A stretch of DNA of 63,200 nucleotides. It comes from Marivita cryptomonadis. GTDB taxonomy: Bacteria > Pseudomonadota > Alphaproteobacteria > Rhodobacterales > Rhodobacteraceae. Positions 54,288-62,545 of this stretch are shown here, piece by piece. The notes under the pieces were generated by a model. That model ran no database searches. It was not told the DNA's origin and was given only the letters and a program-made list of their open reading frames with translations. The position numbers and the translations under genes are program-made. The number at the start of each line of letters is the position of its first letter. The stretch's first letter is position 1. The stretch covers positions 1-63,200 of the forward strand of contig NZ_JFKD01000021.1 of NCBI RefSeq assembly GCF_002115725.1. Direction: 5' to 3'.

Positions 54288-55694
54288 ATGCCCAGCTTGT
54301 CCGACAAGATGAAAGAATGGGGAAACCCCGTTGAAATGCTTCGGAATTCCCAGATCGGAATGTATGTCTACCCGGTTGTAACCCCGGAATTCCGCAACTG
54401 GCGGGTCGAGCAGGAAGCATGGCGCAAGACCGCCGTTCTGTTCGACCAGTCGCATCACATGGACGAGCTGATTGTCGAAGGACCTCAGGCTGAGGAATTT
54501 CTGGCCTATCACGGCATCAACGCATTCGGGAATTTCAACCTGAACCGCGCCAAACATTACGTTCCGGTCACACCGGCTGGTCACGTGATCGGCGACCACA
54601 TCATCTTCCGTGAGCGTGAGGACAAATTCATCCTCGTCGGTCGCGCACCGACCTCCAACTGGCTGATGTTTGCGGCGGCTTGGGGCAAATGGAACGTCCG
54701 GATCAAGCATGACCCGCGCTCTACTTCGCGCCCCGAGGGCGAGCGCGTTCTGCGCACCCATTACCGCTATCAGATTCAGGGCCCTGACGCGCCGAAGATC
54801 TTTGAAAAGATGAACGGCGGCCCGATCCAAGACATCAAGTTCTTCCATGTCGATTGGATCAATATCGGCTCCAAGAAAGTACAGGCGCTCCGTCACGGCA
54901 TGTCCGGTGCGCCGGGTCTCGAAGTGTGGGGCCCGTATGAGGACAAGCACTACATCCATTCGACCATTCTTCAGGCGGCGAAAGACGCGGGCGTTGATCT
55001 GGTTCAGTGCGGCAGCCGTGCCTATTCGACCAACACATTGGAATCTGGCTGGATTCCGTCGCCACTGCCCGGCATCTACACCGGTGACGGCATGATGGCC
55101 GACTACCGCGACTGGCTGGGCACCGAGATGTACGAAGCGGCAGGTGCCATCGGCGGCAGCTTTGTCAGCGACAATATCGAAGACTACTACGTCAACCCGT
55201 TCGAACTCGGCTACGATTTCTACATCGGTTGGAAGAAAGACGATTTCATCGGGAAGGACGCGCTTCTCAAGATGAAAGAAAGCAAGACCAACCGCAAGAA
55301 AGTCACCTTTGAGTGGAACAAGGAAGACGTGCTCAAGGTCATCGCCTCGGCCTTCGAGGATGGCATCCCCTACAAGTGGATCGACTTCCCGCAGCCGAAC
55401 TATGCTTCGTCTTCGGCCGATATGGTCATGCATGGCGACAAGATGGTCGGCATGAGCATGTTCAACGGCTATAGCTACAACGAACGCTGTGTGCTGTCGC
55501 TGGGCGTCGTGGACCAGAGCGTCGAGATCGGTGACATCCTGACCATGCGCTGGGGCGAATCCGACGACACCGCGAAAACATCTGCCGAACAACACAAGCA
55601 GGCTGAAATTCGGGTGCGCGTGTCGCAGACACCGTATTCGAACGAGGCCCGTTCGAGCTATGCTGAGAACAGCTGGCGGACCAAAGCAATCTGA
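54288..55694 (+). CDS. ligM: Tetrahydrofolate-dependent aromatic O-demethylase (LigM/DesA family)
   Basis: 468 residues; Sphingobium LigM is about 471. GcvT (aminomethyltransferase) fold: N-terminal folate-binding domain and C-terminal barrel. Stretches shared with LigM, recalled from memory, include VEMLRNSQIGxYVYPVV, AVLFDQxHHM, KxYVPVTPxGHVIGD, NTLESGWIPSPLP, GAIGGSFVSxNIEDYYVNP and GMSMFxGYSYNE. LigM moves the methyl group of vanillate or 3-O-methylgallate to tetrahydrofolate, giving protocatechuate or gallate; DesA does so with syringate. Which substrate applies here is open, but downstream gallate genes are present. RBS AGGAGGAG. Expected to need C1 recycling genes (metF, ligH) elsewhere. 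Confidence 0.88.
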   Translation: MPSLSDKMKEWGNPVEMLRNSQIGMYVYPVVTPEFRNWRVEQEAWRKTAVLFDQSHHMDELIVEGPQAEEFLAYHGINAFGNFNLNRAKHYVPVTPAGHVIGDHIIFREREDKFILVGRAPTSNWLMFAAAWGKWNVRIKHDPRSTSRPEGERVLRTHYRYQIQGPDAPKIFEKMNGGPIQDIKFFHVDWINIGSKKVQALRHGMSGAPGLEVWGPYEDKHYIHSTILQAAKDAGVDLVQCGSRAYSTNTLESGWIPSPLPGIYTGDGMMADYRDWLGTEMYEAAGAIGGSFVSDNIEDYYVNPFELGYDFYIGWKKDDFIGKDALLKMKESKTNRKKVTFEWNKEDVLKVIASAFEDGIPYKWIDFPQPNYASSSADMVMHGDKMVGMSMFNGYSYNERCVLSLGVVDQSVEIGDILTMRWGESDDTAKTSAEQHKQAEIRVRVSQTPYSNEARSSYAENSWRTKAI

Positions 55695-55709
55695 TCGCAA
55701 CGCTTTTCG

Positions 55710-55768
55710 GGCGGTGCCCACGCAGAAGGGGCACCGCCTGTCACACCGGGTCTGACGAGGTCAGACCC
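55710..55768 (+). terminator. Two hairpins between ligM and the TRAP genes
   Basis: First stem of 10 bp (55710-55719 with 55729-55738, 9-base loop); second stem of 9 bp (55748-55756 with 55760-55768, GAG loop) followed by TTTAT. Either a partial terminator or processing sites that set demethylase expression above that of the transporter. Confidence 0.6.
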
Positions 55769-55784
55769 TTTATGGGAGGAAGAT

Positions 55785-56759
55785 ATGACACTCAGAACAA
55801 CGTTTATCGGGGCTGCTCTGGCTGTGGCTGCTGCTGCACCACTGGCCGCGCAAGAACTGAAATTCGCCAACTTCACGCCGCCGTTCCACACGGTCAACGC
55901 CAGCGTGATTGAAAAGCTCAACGCCGATCTGTCGGCGGCCACCGGCGGCAGCCTGACGGTGCGCGGCTATCATGGCGGTGAACTGGGCGCGGGTCCGGTC
56001 GAGCAATATGTCCGTGCCGTGCAGGGTGTGGCAGATATCACATGGGGTCTGCCGGGCTATACCTCGCAGCAATTCGAGAAGACCATGATCGTCGAATTGC
56101 CGGGTGTCGTGCCTGCGGGCAAGACAGGCTCGGACACTTTGTGTGATGCGATGGACGAGATCTCGGGCGAGTTTCCGGGCACCGTGCCCGTAGCGCTTTG
56201 GACATCCGAGCCGAACATCATGATCATGAAGGACAAGGTTGTTCGCACCCCTGCCGATCTGGCCGGCCTCAAGATCCGCGTGGCGGGTGCAACGGCGGGC
56301 AAAGTCGCTGAAGCCTTGGGTGCAACCCCGGTGCAGATGCCGATCAACCAAGTTTACAATTCCTTGCAGACCGGCCTGATCGACGGCGTGTTCACGGGTG
56401 CCTCGACCCTCAGCGATTTCAAACTCGACGAAGTTGCCGATGCCTTTACGCTCAATGCTCCGCTTGGGCGTTTGGCCTTCTTTGCCGTGATGGGCCAAGG
56501 CTCTTACGACGCGTTGTCCGACGAGGCGAAAGCCGCGCTGGATGAGGCGCGTGGATGTGCGCTTGGCAACAACGCCGAAACTGCATGGAACGCGACGGCC
56601 GATGCAGCACTCGAAGCGGCTCGCGCCGATGCAGGCAACACATTCGTCGATCTGACCACCGAAGAGGCGCAGGCTTTCGAAGATGCTGTTGCAAACGTCG
56701 TCGCCGAATATGTCTCGAGCGTCGGAGGCGAAGCAGCCTTGGCTGCGATGCAAAACTAA
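55785..56759 (+). CDS. dctP: DctP-type TRAP solute-binding protein
   Basis: 324 residues. Signal peptide (about 1-22, ending PLAAQE). DctP fold with the Arg that usually clamps the substrate carboxylate in LAGLKIRVAGATAGKVAEALGATPVQMP, and QVYNSLQTGLIDGVFTG. Binds an organic acid in the periplasm, probably a methoxylated or hydroxylated benzoate given the adjacent O-demethylase and dioxygenase. A TAA stop is followed immediately by the GTG of the DctQ gene. Confidence 0.92.
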   Translation: MTLRTTFIGAALAVAAAAPLAAQELKFANFTPPFHTVNASVIEKLNADLSAATGGSLTVRGYHGGELGAGPVEQYVRAVQGVADITWGLPGYTSQQFEKTMIVELPGVVPAGKTGSDTLCDAMDEISGEFPGTVPVALWTSEPNIMIMKDKVVRTPADLAGLKIRVAGATAGKVAEALGATPVQMPINQVYNSLQTGLIDGVFTGASTLSDFKLDEVADAFTLNAPLGRLAFFAVMGQGSYDALSDEAKAALDEARGCALGNNAETAWNATADAALEAARADAGNTFVDLTTEEAQAFEDAVANVVAEYVSSVGGEAALAAMQN

Positions 56760-57266
56760 GTGTTGGAGCGGATACGCACCCTTGCGGACAGGCTGATTGG
56801 CCTGTCCGCCGCTATTGGATCGACTGCGCTGCTGTTTATCGTGGTCGTGGTTCTGATCGACGTGGTGGGGCGGGCCTTTGGCAATCCTCTTTACGGCGGT
56901 CAGGACATCACGACGATGGCGACAGTGATCCTTGTCTTCGCGCCTATGGCGCTGTGCGACCGCTTGGGCGGGCACATTTCGGTTGATCTGTTCGAACGCT
57001 ATTTCCCGGACGCAATGAACCGTCTGATCGACATCTCGGTTGCCGCCATGGGCGCAGTGATCTTTGCCGCGCTGGCTTGGGCGACATGGGACAGTGCGAA
57101 ACTGTCGGTGATGCTCAACCTGTCGACCAATCTTCTTTATCTGCCCAAGGCGTGGTTCCAATGGGCCTCCATCGGGTTTCTGTGCCTCGCAGCTTTGGGC
57201 CTTGCACTTCGCGCGCTTGAGCTTTCGATCACTGGCCGAGACATCCGCAAAGAGACCCAATCATGA
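56760..57266 (+). CDS. dctQ: DctQ-type TRAP small permease subunit
   Basis: 168 residues, four predicted membrane helices. Start GTG 56760 directly follows the dctP stop, so translation is coupled. Contains DVVGRAFGNPLYGGQDITTMATVILVF and ALCDRLGGHISVDLFERYFP, typical of DctQ. Links the binding protein and the large permease. Its TGA overlaps the dctM ATG. Confidence 0.92.
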   Translation: MLERIRTLADRLIGLSAAIGSTALLFIVVVVLIDVVGRAFGNPLYGGQDITTMATVILVFAPMALCDRLGGHISVDLFERYFPDAMNRLIDISVAAMGAVIFAALAWATWDSAKLSVMLNLSTNLLYLPKAWFQWASIGFLCLAALGLALRALELSITGRDIRKETQS

Positions 57267-58567
57267 GCGCGTCCGTGACAGGCGTGGTTGGGATGCTTGC
57301 TCTCTTTGCGCTGCTGGCGCTCCGGGTGCCGGTCGCATTTTCGATGTTTGTCATCGGCTTTCTGGGCATCTGGGCGCTCAATGGACTGAACGCCGCCACC
57401 TCGCTTTTGGCATCCGAGGCGTTTACCCTCGCGTCCTCGCCTGAACTCGTGGTGATCCCGCTGTTCATCTTGATGGGCAATGTCGCATCGCAGACCGGCA
57501 TGAGCCGCCAATTGTTCGACGCCGCCTATGCCGTGATCGGGTCGATCCGCGGCGGATTGGCCTCTGCCACCGTGATCGGCTGCGGCGGGTTTGCGGCGCT
57601 GTCAGGTTCATCTGTCGCGTCTGCCCTGACCATGGGCAAGGTCGCGCTGTCGGAAATGGACCGATTCAAATACGATGACCGGCTGTCCACCGGAGTGGTT
57701 GCCGCAGGCGGCACGCTGGGCATTCTGATCCCGCCCTCAACCGGCTTTGTCATCTATGCTATCCTGACCGAACAATCCATTGGTCGCCTGTTCCTTGCGG
57801 GAGTACTGCCCGGCCTTCTTTTGCTGAGCATGTTCGTGCTCGTGGTGACCGTACTTTGCATGATCCGCCCCGAATTAGGGCCAGCGGGGCCAAAGACGGC
57901 CCTGTCCGAAAAACTCCGCGCGGTCAGTCGGGCAGGCCCCATCGTTCTGGTGATCTTCATCACCATCGGCGGCATGTACGGTGGGTTCTTTTCGCCGGTC
58001 GAGGCTGCAGCCGTGGGGGCAGGGGCTGTGATCCTGATTGGGCTCGTCACCCGTACAATGACGCTACCCATGCTCTGGGCCGCCTCCAAAGACAGCGTTG
58101 TGACCACAGCCACGGTGATGCTGATCCTCATCGCCGCACATATGATCAATCCGTTCCTTGCGCTCAGCCATATGACCGATTTGGTGGCCCAGGCCTTTGT
58201 GGCGCTGGATCTGGGGCCGATGGGAAGCCTGCTGTTGATCCTTGGCATCTACATCGTGCTGGGGTGTTTTCTTGAAGGGTTCGCCATGTTGGTGCTGACC
58301 CTGCCGATCTTTTTCCCCATCGTGTTGGAAATGGGGATCGACCCGATCTGGTTTGGTGTGCTGGTGGTGCTTTCGCTTGAAATGGGTCTGATCTCGCCAC
58401 CAGTTGGTCTGAATGTGTTTATCGTGAAATCCGTGGCCCCCGGCGTGTCACTGGGGCGGATTTTTGTCGGGGTGATCCCGTTCTGGCTGATGATGCTGGT
58501 CACGCTGGCGATCCTTGTGGCCTTTCCGCAAATCTCGCTCTTCCTGCCAAACACCATGTTCAATTGA
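57263..58567 (+). CDS. dctM: DctM-type TRAP large permease subunit
   Basis: 434 residues, about 12 helices. Signature parts: LASSPELVVIPLFILMGNVASQTGMSRQLFDAA, GCGGFAALSGSSVASALTMGKVALSEM, AAGGTLGILIPPSTGFVIYAILTEQSIGRLFLAGVLPG and LEMGLISPPVGLNVFIVKS. Catalyses Na+-driven uptake of the acid delivered by DctP. Followed 8 bases later by the dioxygenase gene. Confidence 0.94.
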   Translation: MSASVTGVVGMLALFALLALRVPVAFSMFVIGFLGIWALNGLNAATSLLASEAFTLASSPELVVIPLFILMGNVASQTGMSRQLFDAAYAVIGSIRGGLASATVIGCGGFAALSGSSVASALTMGKVALSEMDRFKYDDRLSTGVVAAGGTLGILIPPSTGFVIYAILTEQSIGRLFLAGVLPGLLLLSMFVLVVTVLCMIRPELGPAGPKTALSEKLRAVSRAGPIVLVIFITIGGMYGGFFSPVEAAAVGAGAVILIGLVTRTMTLPMLWAASKDSVVTTATVMLILIAAHMINPFLALSHMTDLVAQAFVALDLGPMGSLLLILGIYIVLGCFLEGFAMLVLTLPIFFPIVLEMGIDPIWFGVLVVLSLEMGLISPPVGLNVFIVKSVAPGVSLGRIFVGVIPFWLMMLVTLAILVAFPQISLFLPNTMFN

Positions 58568-58574
58568 GGCGCTT

Positions 58575-59531
58575 ATGACCGAACCCTGCTTTGACGTTGC
58601 CCATCTTGGCCATGTGGAGGTCCTGACCAACAAGTTCGACGAGAGCCTTGATTTCTTCACCCGTGTTTACGGGTTGAAACTGTCAGCTCTTGAGGGCGAC
58701 AGCGCCTATCTGCGGGCGTGGGACGATTACGAGTTTCACACGCTCAAACTCACCAAATCCGACACCACCGGTGTCGCCCATATCGGCTACCGCGTGTCCT
58801 CTGAGGCGGCACTGGAACGGCGTGTGGCCGTGATCGAGGCGTCGGGCTACAAGACCCACGGCTGGATTGATGGCGATCTGGGTCACGGGCGCGCCTACCG
58901 CTTTGAAGACCCGTTTGGCCACGTGTTCGAACTCTACTGGGACACGGTGAAATATGATCCGCCCGAGAATGACAAACCCGCGCTCAAGAACATGTCGAGC
59001 CGCTTTCACGCGCAGGGTGTGTCGCCGCGTCGGATCGACCATTTGAACCTGCTGGCCGAGGACGTGACCCAGTTTCGGGACTTCATGCAGACCTGTCTGG
59101 GCAGCCGCGTGACCGAACAAATCCGTCTGGATAACGGGCGTCTTGGCGGGTGCTGGTTCACCATCAATAACAAGACCTACGATCTTGCCTGCACCGAGGA
59201 ACACGGGCGTGGCCAGAACCGCCTGCACCATGTCACCTACGCCACCGATCAGCGCGAAGACATCCTGCGCGCGGCTGACATCTTTCTTGAAAACGGCGTT
59301 CACATCGAAACCGGGCCACACAAGCACGGCATTCAAGGCACGTTCTTTCTCTATGTCTGGGAACCGGCGGGCAATCGAGTGGAGCTGGCAAATGCGGGCG
59401 CGCGCCTGATCCTGCAACCCGATTGGGAAACCGTCACCTGGACCGAAACGGAACGCAAGAAAGGGCAGGCGTGGGGGCTCAAGACGATCGAGACCTTCCA
59501 TACTCACGGCACACCGCCGGTCGAAGGCTGA
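58575..59531 (+). CDS. Extradiol ring-cleavage dioxygenase (XylE-type VOC, catechol 2,3-dioxygenase family)
   Basis: 318 residues from ATG 58575. Two VOC/glyoxalase-type modules; the catalytic second one shows the Fe(II) ligand set expected for catechol 2,3-dioxygenase: His156 (RRIDHLNLL), the HH pair at 218-219 (RLHHVTYATD) and Glu270 (GNRVELANAG). The C-terminal signature around GPHKHGIQGTFFLYVWEPAGNR fits the XylE-like subgroup. It opens a catecholic ring next to the diol. Substrate unknown: a PraA-like protocatechuate 2,3-cleavage or an aminophenol/methoxycatechol substrate would fit the operon. No 2-hydroxymuconate-pathway genes other than aldehyde dehydrogenases are nearby. Confidence 0.88.
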   Translation: MTEPCFDVAHLGHVEVLTNKFDESLDFFTRVYGLKLSALEGDSAYLRAWDDYEFHTLKLTKSDTTGVAHIGYRVSSEAALERRVAVIEASGYKTHGWIDGDLGHGRAYRFEDPFGHVFELYWDTVKYDPPENDKPALKNMSSRFHAQGVSPRRIDHLNLLAEDVTQFRDFMQTCLGSRVTEQIRLDNGRLGGCWFTINNKTYDLACTEEHGRGQNRLHHVTYATDQREDILRAADIFLENGVHIETGPHKHGIQGTFFLYVWEPAGNRVELANAGARLILQPDWETVTWTETERKKGQAWGLKTIETFHTHGTPPVEG

Positions 59532-59541
59532 AAACAAACCG

Positions 59542-60342
59542 ATGCAGGCCGCGCCACAGGACATCGTCGATGCATGGCTGTCCCGTTTGGGGCTGCCTTC
59601 CGACCTGACTGTGACCCTAGACAGCCTGACCAAGATCATCCGTGCGCATCTGGACCGGATTCCATTCGAGAACCTGACCGTCTTTTGCGGGGGCGTTCCG
59701 GAGATTGAGATCAATGCCCTTGCCAACAAAATCCTGCACGCAAAGCGTGGGGGCTATTGTGCTGAACTGAGCCCGCTGCTCTGCGCCGGATTGCGCAGTC
59801 TGGGCTTTGACGCCCGTCTTTGCATGGCCCGGGTTATGTGGCAGCGCGACGTGCCGGGGCCGCGCAGCCATTGCCTGTGTCTCGTGCGGCTCAATGGGGC
59901 CGAGTATCTTGTCGATGTGGGGTTTGGCGGGCCGGGGCCGACCGAACCCGTGTTGGTTGGTTCAGACACACCCGACCTACGGACGGAAAAACGCGCCGGG
60001 CTTGGCATCGTCTTGTCCCGTCAGGTCTCTGAAGGTGACTGGCGCGATTTGTATACGTTGACCGACGAGCTGACGACGATGTCGGATGTGCAGGCGGGCA
60101 ACTGGCTTGCCGCCACTTTGCCGGGGTCGCTCTTCACGCGCACATTGGTCGTCACGCGCCAAACGGGCGACACGCGGCTGGTTCTTGATGGGGCGACGTT
60201 TCGCAAATTTGCAAAGGGCAAGTTGGTCGAGGTCGAAAGTTTGCAAACTCCGGACGCGGTGCTGACCTGCCTGAATGAAAACTTTGGGATCGACCCGCCG
60301 CCGGGAGTGACAGACGCATTGGTGCTGAAAGGCATTTTTTGA
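59542..60342 (+). CDS. nat: Arylamine N-acetyltransferase
   Basis: 266 residues. The NAT catalytic triad is visible: Cys73 in RGGYCAELSPLL, His110 in GPRSHCLCLV, Asp125 in EYLVDVGFGG. N-terminal helical bundle with HLDRIPFENLTVF, the family's first signature. It transfers an acyl group from CoA to an aromatic amine or hydrazine. It lies 10 bases after the extradiol dioxygenase gene in the same operon, which recalls the mycobacterial nat-hsaC cholesterol operon, where propionyl-CoA may be used. Here it may detoxify or process amino-aromatics. Start ATG 59542; the RBS is poor. Confidence 0.9.
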   Translation: MQAAPQDIVDAWLSRLGLPSDLTVTLDSLTKIIRAHLDRIPFENLTVFCGGVPEIEINALANKILHAKRGGYCAELSPLLCAGLRSLGFDARLCMARVMWQRDVPGPRSHCLCLVRLNGAEYLVDVGFGGPGPTEPVLVGSDTPDLRTEKRAGLGIVLSRQVSEGDWRDLYTLTDELTTMSDVQAGNWLAATLPGSLFTRTLVVTRQTGDTRLVLDGATFRKFAKGKLVEVESLQTPDAVLTCLNENFGIDPPPGVTDALVLKGIF

Positions 60343-60349
60343 CCAATTG

Positions 60350-60375
60350 GTAAAAATGACCAGCCTCGCCGCTGG
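60350..60375 (-). terminator. Terminator of the LysR gene
   Basis: Stem CCAGC (60360-60364) with GCTGG (60371-60375), read on the minus strand and followed by TCATTTTT, gives a short Rho-independent terminator. The overlapping palindrome ACCAATTGGT flanked by T- and A-runs (60335-60356) could also stop the convergent operon. Confidence 0.5.
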
Positions 60376-60389
60376 AACACAGCCTGACG

Positions 60390-61571
60390 CTATCCTGTGT
60401 GTTTCGATTTGCCGATCTGGTGCAATAGGTCGACCAGCAAGGCCTGCGATTTGGTCGGCATCCAATCGAACCGGGTGGTGATGCCGATAGAGCGCCCGGG
60501 CCAGTCCCCGGCAACGTCGATCCGCGCCAAAAGGCCCTTTTCGATTTCCGCTTCGGCCTGAGCGCCTGACACGCAAGCGATGAAATCGCCGGTGCGCAGC
60601 ATTTCGCGGATGAACAGAACAGAGCCGCTTTCGATCAGGCTTGTCGGATAGGGACAGGCTTTCGCTTTGAAATAGGCGTCGAACTGATCGCGCGAAGGCG
60701 ACCCCAGACGCGGGACGACCCAAGCGCGGTCGGCAAGCTTTTCCAAGCCAATGCTGCGGTTGGCCAGCTCATGGTCCGGAGCACAGACAAACGCGAGGTG
60801 ATCGTCGAACAGCGCATCCTGCCTGATGTCGGCGATTGGTGTCGGGACACGCAAGGCTCCGACGATCATGTCGACGTCCCCGCGACGCAATCCCGTCAGC
60901 AGGTCGTCATACGGGCCGTCGTTGATCTCGATCGTCATGCGCGGGCGGAGGCGGCGAAACTCGGAGAGAGCCTGAGGCAGAAGGGCGGATCGTGACAGCG
61001 GAAGCGCACCGATGACAATGCGCCCCCCGTCACGCCCGTCGAATTCCGCCAGATCGGCATCGGCTTGGCTCAGTTCGGCAAGTGCGAGACGCGCTGTCTG
61101 CGCCAAAGCCCGCGCAGCTTTGGTTGGTTGCAGACCGTGCTCTGCGCGTTCGAACAAGGGGTTCCCGGCCTCTGTCTCCAATTGGCTGATGGCGCGATGG
61201 ACCGATGGTTGCGACAGGCCAAGCCGCTTGGCCGCGAGCGTGAAATTTTCGGCTTCGGTGACCGCGATCAAGGCGCGCAGTTGTGCGACTGTCGCTGTCA
61301 TCGGCAGACGTGGCGAAAGACTGGCCAGCATGGGGTCAAGCAACGCAAAGGCGCGTTTGACCCTGCGTGCAAGGGTCTGGCCGCGCGCGTTGGCAAAGAC
61401 CCCCTGATAGGTGCGTGTGAACAACGCGCCACCGGCCTGCTGTTCCAACTTGTGCAGCGTCTGGCTGACGGCAGGTTGCGACACGGAACATATGTCCGAG
61501 GCCCGCGTCAGGGTGTGTACGTCTGCCACCGTGAGAAACACACGCAGGTGACGCAGGTTTCTGGATATCAC
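60390..61571 (-). CDS. LysR-type regulator with two N-terminal HTH domains
   Basis: 393 residues; ordinary LysR proteins are about 300. Residues 1-65 form one LysR-type winged helix (LRVFLTVADVHTLTRASDICSVSQPAVSQTLHKLEQQAGGALFTRT). Residues 95-160 form a second, independent one (LRALIAVTEAENFTLAAKRLGLSQPSVHRAISQLETEAGNPLFERA). A normal effector domain follows (about 185-385). The start is GTG at 61569-61571. It diverges from galB-galC and probably activates them in response to gallate, protocatechuate or a pathway intermediate. The doubled DNA-binding part is rare and does not look like a sequencing fusion, since the frame is continuous. Confidence 0.88.
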   Translation of the reverse strand: MISRNLRHLRVFLTVADVHTLTRASDICSVSQPAVSQTLHKLEQQAGGALFTRTYQGVFANARGQTLARRVKRAFALLDPMLASLSPRLPMTATVAQLRALIAVTEAENFTLAAKRLGLSQPSVHRAISQLETEAGNPLFERAEHGLQPTKAARALAQTARLALAELSQADADLAEFDGRDGGRIVIGALPLSRSALLPQALSEFRRLRPRMTIEINDGPYDDLLTGLRRGDVDMIVGALRVPTPIADIRQDALFDDHLAFVCAPDHELANRSIGLEKLADRAWVVPRLGSPSRDQFDAYFKAKACPYPTSLIESGSVLFIREMLRTGDFIACVSGAQAEAEIEKGLLARIDVAGDWPGRSIGITTRFDWMPTKSQALLVDLLHQIGKSKHTG

Positions 61572-61592
61572 TCAGCCTTGCTCCACTGGATT

Positions 61593-61651
61593 ATAGAAAT
61601 TTCATCTATTTTGAGGCCTTTTGTGAGATTTCCATAGGATAGCTATAGCTA
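61593..61651. promoter_or_regulatory. Candidate LysR binding sites between lysR and galB
   Basis: Inverted repeat ATAGA-N7-TCTAT at 61593-61609 and the perfect 12-bp palindrome TAGCTATAGCTA at 61640-61651, both in the 162-bp divergent gap. Two distinct palindromes suit a regulator with two HTH domains. Confidence 0.5.
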
Positions 61652-61733
61652 AAACTTATGAAGCTCTACGGCAATGCAAATTGCGTCTTGTGTACCTTCA
61701 GGCGACAAGACGAAGATGAACAGGGAGACAGTC

Positions 61734-62465
61734 ATGACAGCCAAGAAGACCGCCCTCGTGATATCTGCCCATGCAGCCGACTTTGTGTGGCGGTGTGGCG
61801 GGGCCATCGCGCTGCATGCTGAGAAGGGCTATGACGTGACAGTGGCCTGCCTGTCCTTCGGTGAGCGTGGCGAGAGCGCGCGGCTTTGGAAGGAGGGGAA
61901 ATCGCTGGACGAGATCAAGGCCATTCGGCGAGGAGAAGCCGAGGCAGCAGCGGACGCACTCGGCGTGGCGCGACTAGAATGCTTTGATCTGGGAGACTAC
62001 CCGCTGCATCTTGAGAAGGATGACAAGTTCCGGTTGGTCGATCTGATCCGCGAGGTGCAGCCCGCGTTCATGCTCAGCCACAGCCAGTATGACCCCTACA
62101 ACACCGACCACATGTACATGACGCAAGTTGCGCTTGAGGCGCGGATGATTGCGCAGGCTTGGGGTCATAATCCCGGTGAAAAGGTGCTTGGCGCGCCGCA
62201 GCTTTATCTGTTCGAGCCGCACCAGACCGAGCAGATGGGATGGAAGCCGGATGTTTTCCTCGACATCACATCGGTCTGGGACAAGAAGCGCAAGGCGATG
62301 GAGTGCAACGAAGGGCAAATCCATCTGTGGGAGTATTACACCCGCGTCGCGCAGCAGCGCGCCAATCATTTCAAGCGCAATTCCGGGGGCCAGGCCGGTG
62401 GCCGCGATTGCCGGTATGCCGAAGGCTTCCAGTCGATCTTCCCTCGGACGGTTGACGAACTCTGA
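61734..62465 (+). CDS. galB: 4-Oxalomesaconate hydratase, PIG-L type (GalB)
   Basis: 243 residues from ATG 61734, chosen for the GGGAGA site; upstream ATG at 61716 also possible. Zn-binding PIG-L/LmbE motif AHAAD (12-16) with family context ISAHAADFVWRCGGAIALHAEKGY, CLSFGERGESARLW, and YDPYNTDH carrying a further ligand. Pseudomonas GalB, a PIG-L-fold protein, hydrates 4-oxalomesaconate to 4-carboxy-4-hydroxy-2-oxoadipate in gallate meta-cleavage. The downstream GalC homologue supports this over a deacetylase role. First gene of the unit divergent from the LysR regulator. Confidence 0.85.
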   Translation: MTAKKTALVISAHAADFVWRCGGAIALHAEKGYDVTVACLSFGERGESARLWKEGKSLDEIKAIRRGEAEAAADALGVARLECFDLGDYPLHLEKDDKFRLVDLIREVQPAFMLSHSQYDPYNTDHMYMTQVALEARMIAQAWGHNPGEKVLGAPQLYLFEPHQTEQMGWKPDVFLDITSVWDKKRKAMECNEGQIHLWEYYTRVAQQRANHFKRNSGGQAGGRDCRYAEGFQSIFPRTVDEL

Positions 62466-62545
62466 TCTTGATCGCGCCCGGTTAGTGGCGCAGCCGCATT
62501 ATGTGGAACAGGCCGCGCGCCGCATTCATTGCCAAGGAGCCCCCT

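Noticed and set aside
55770..57260. 496-codon minus-strand frame
   Set aside because: Antisense to dctP and dctQ, whose products are unmistakable.
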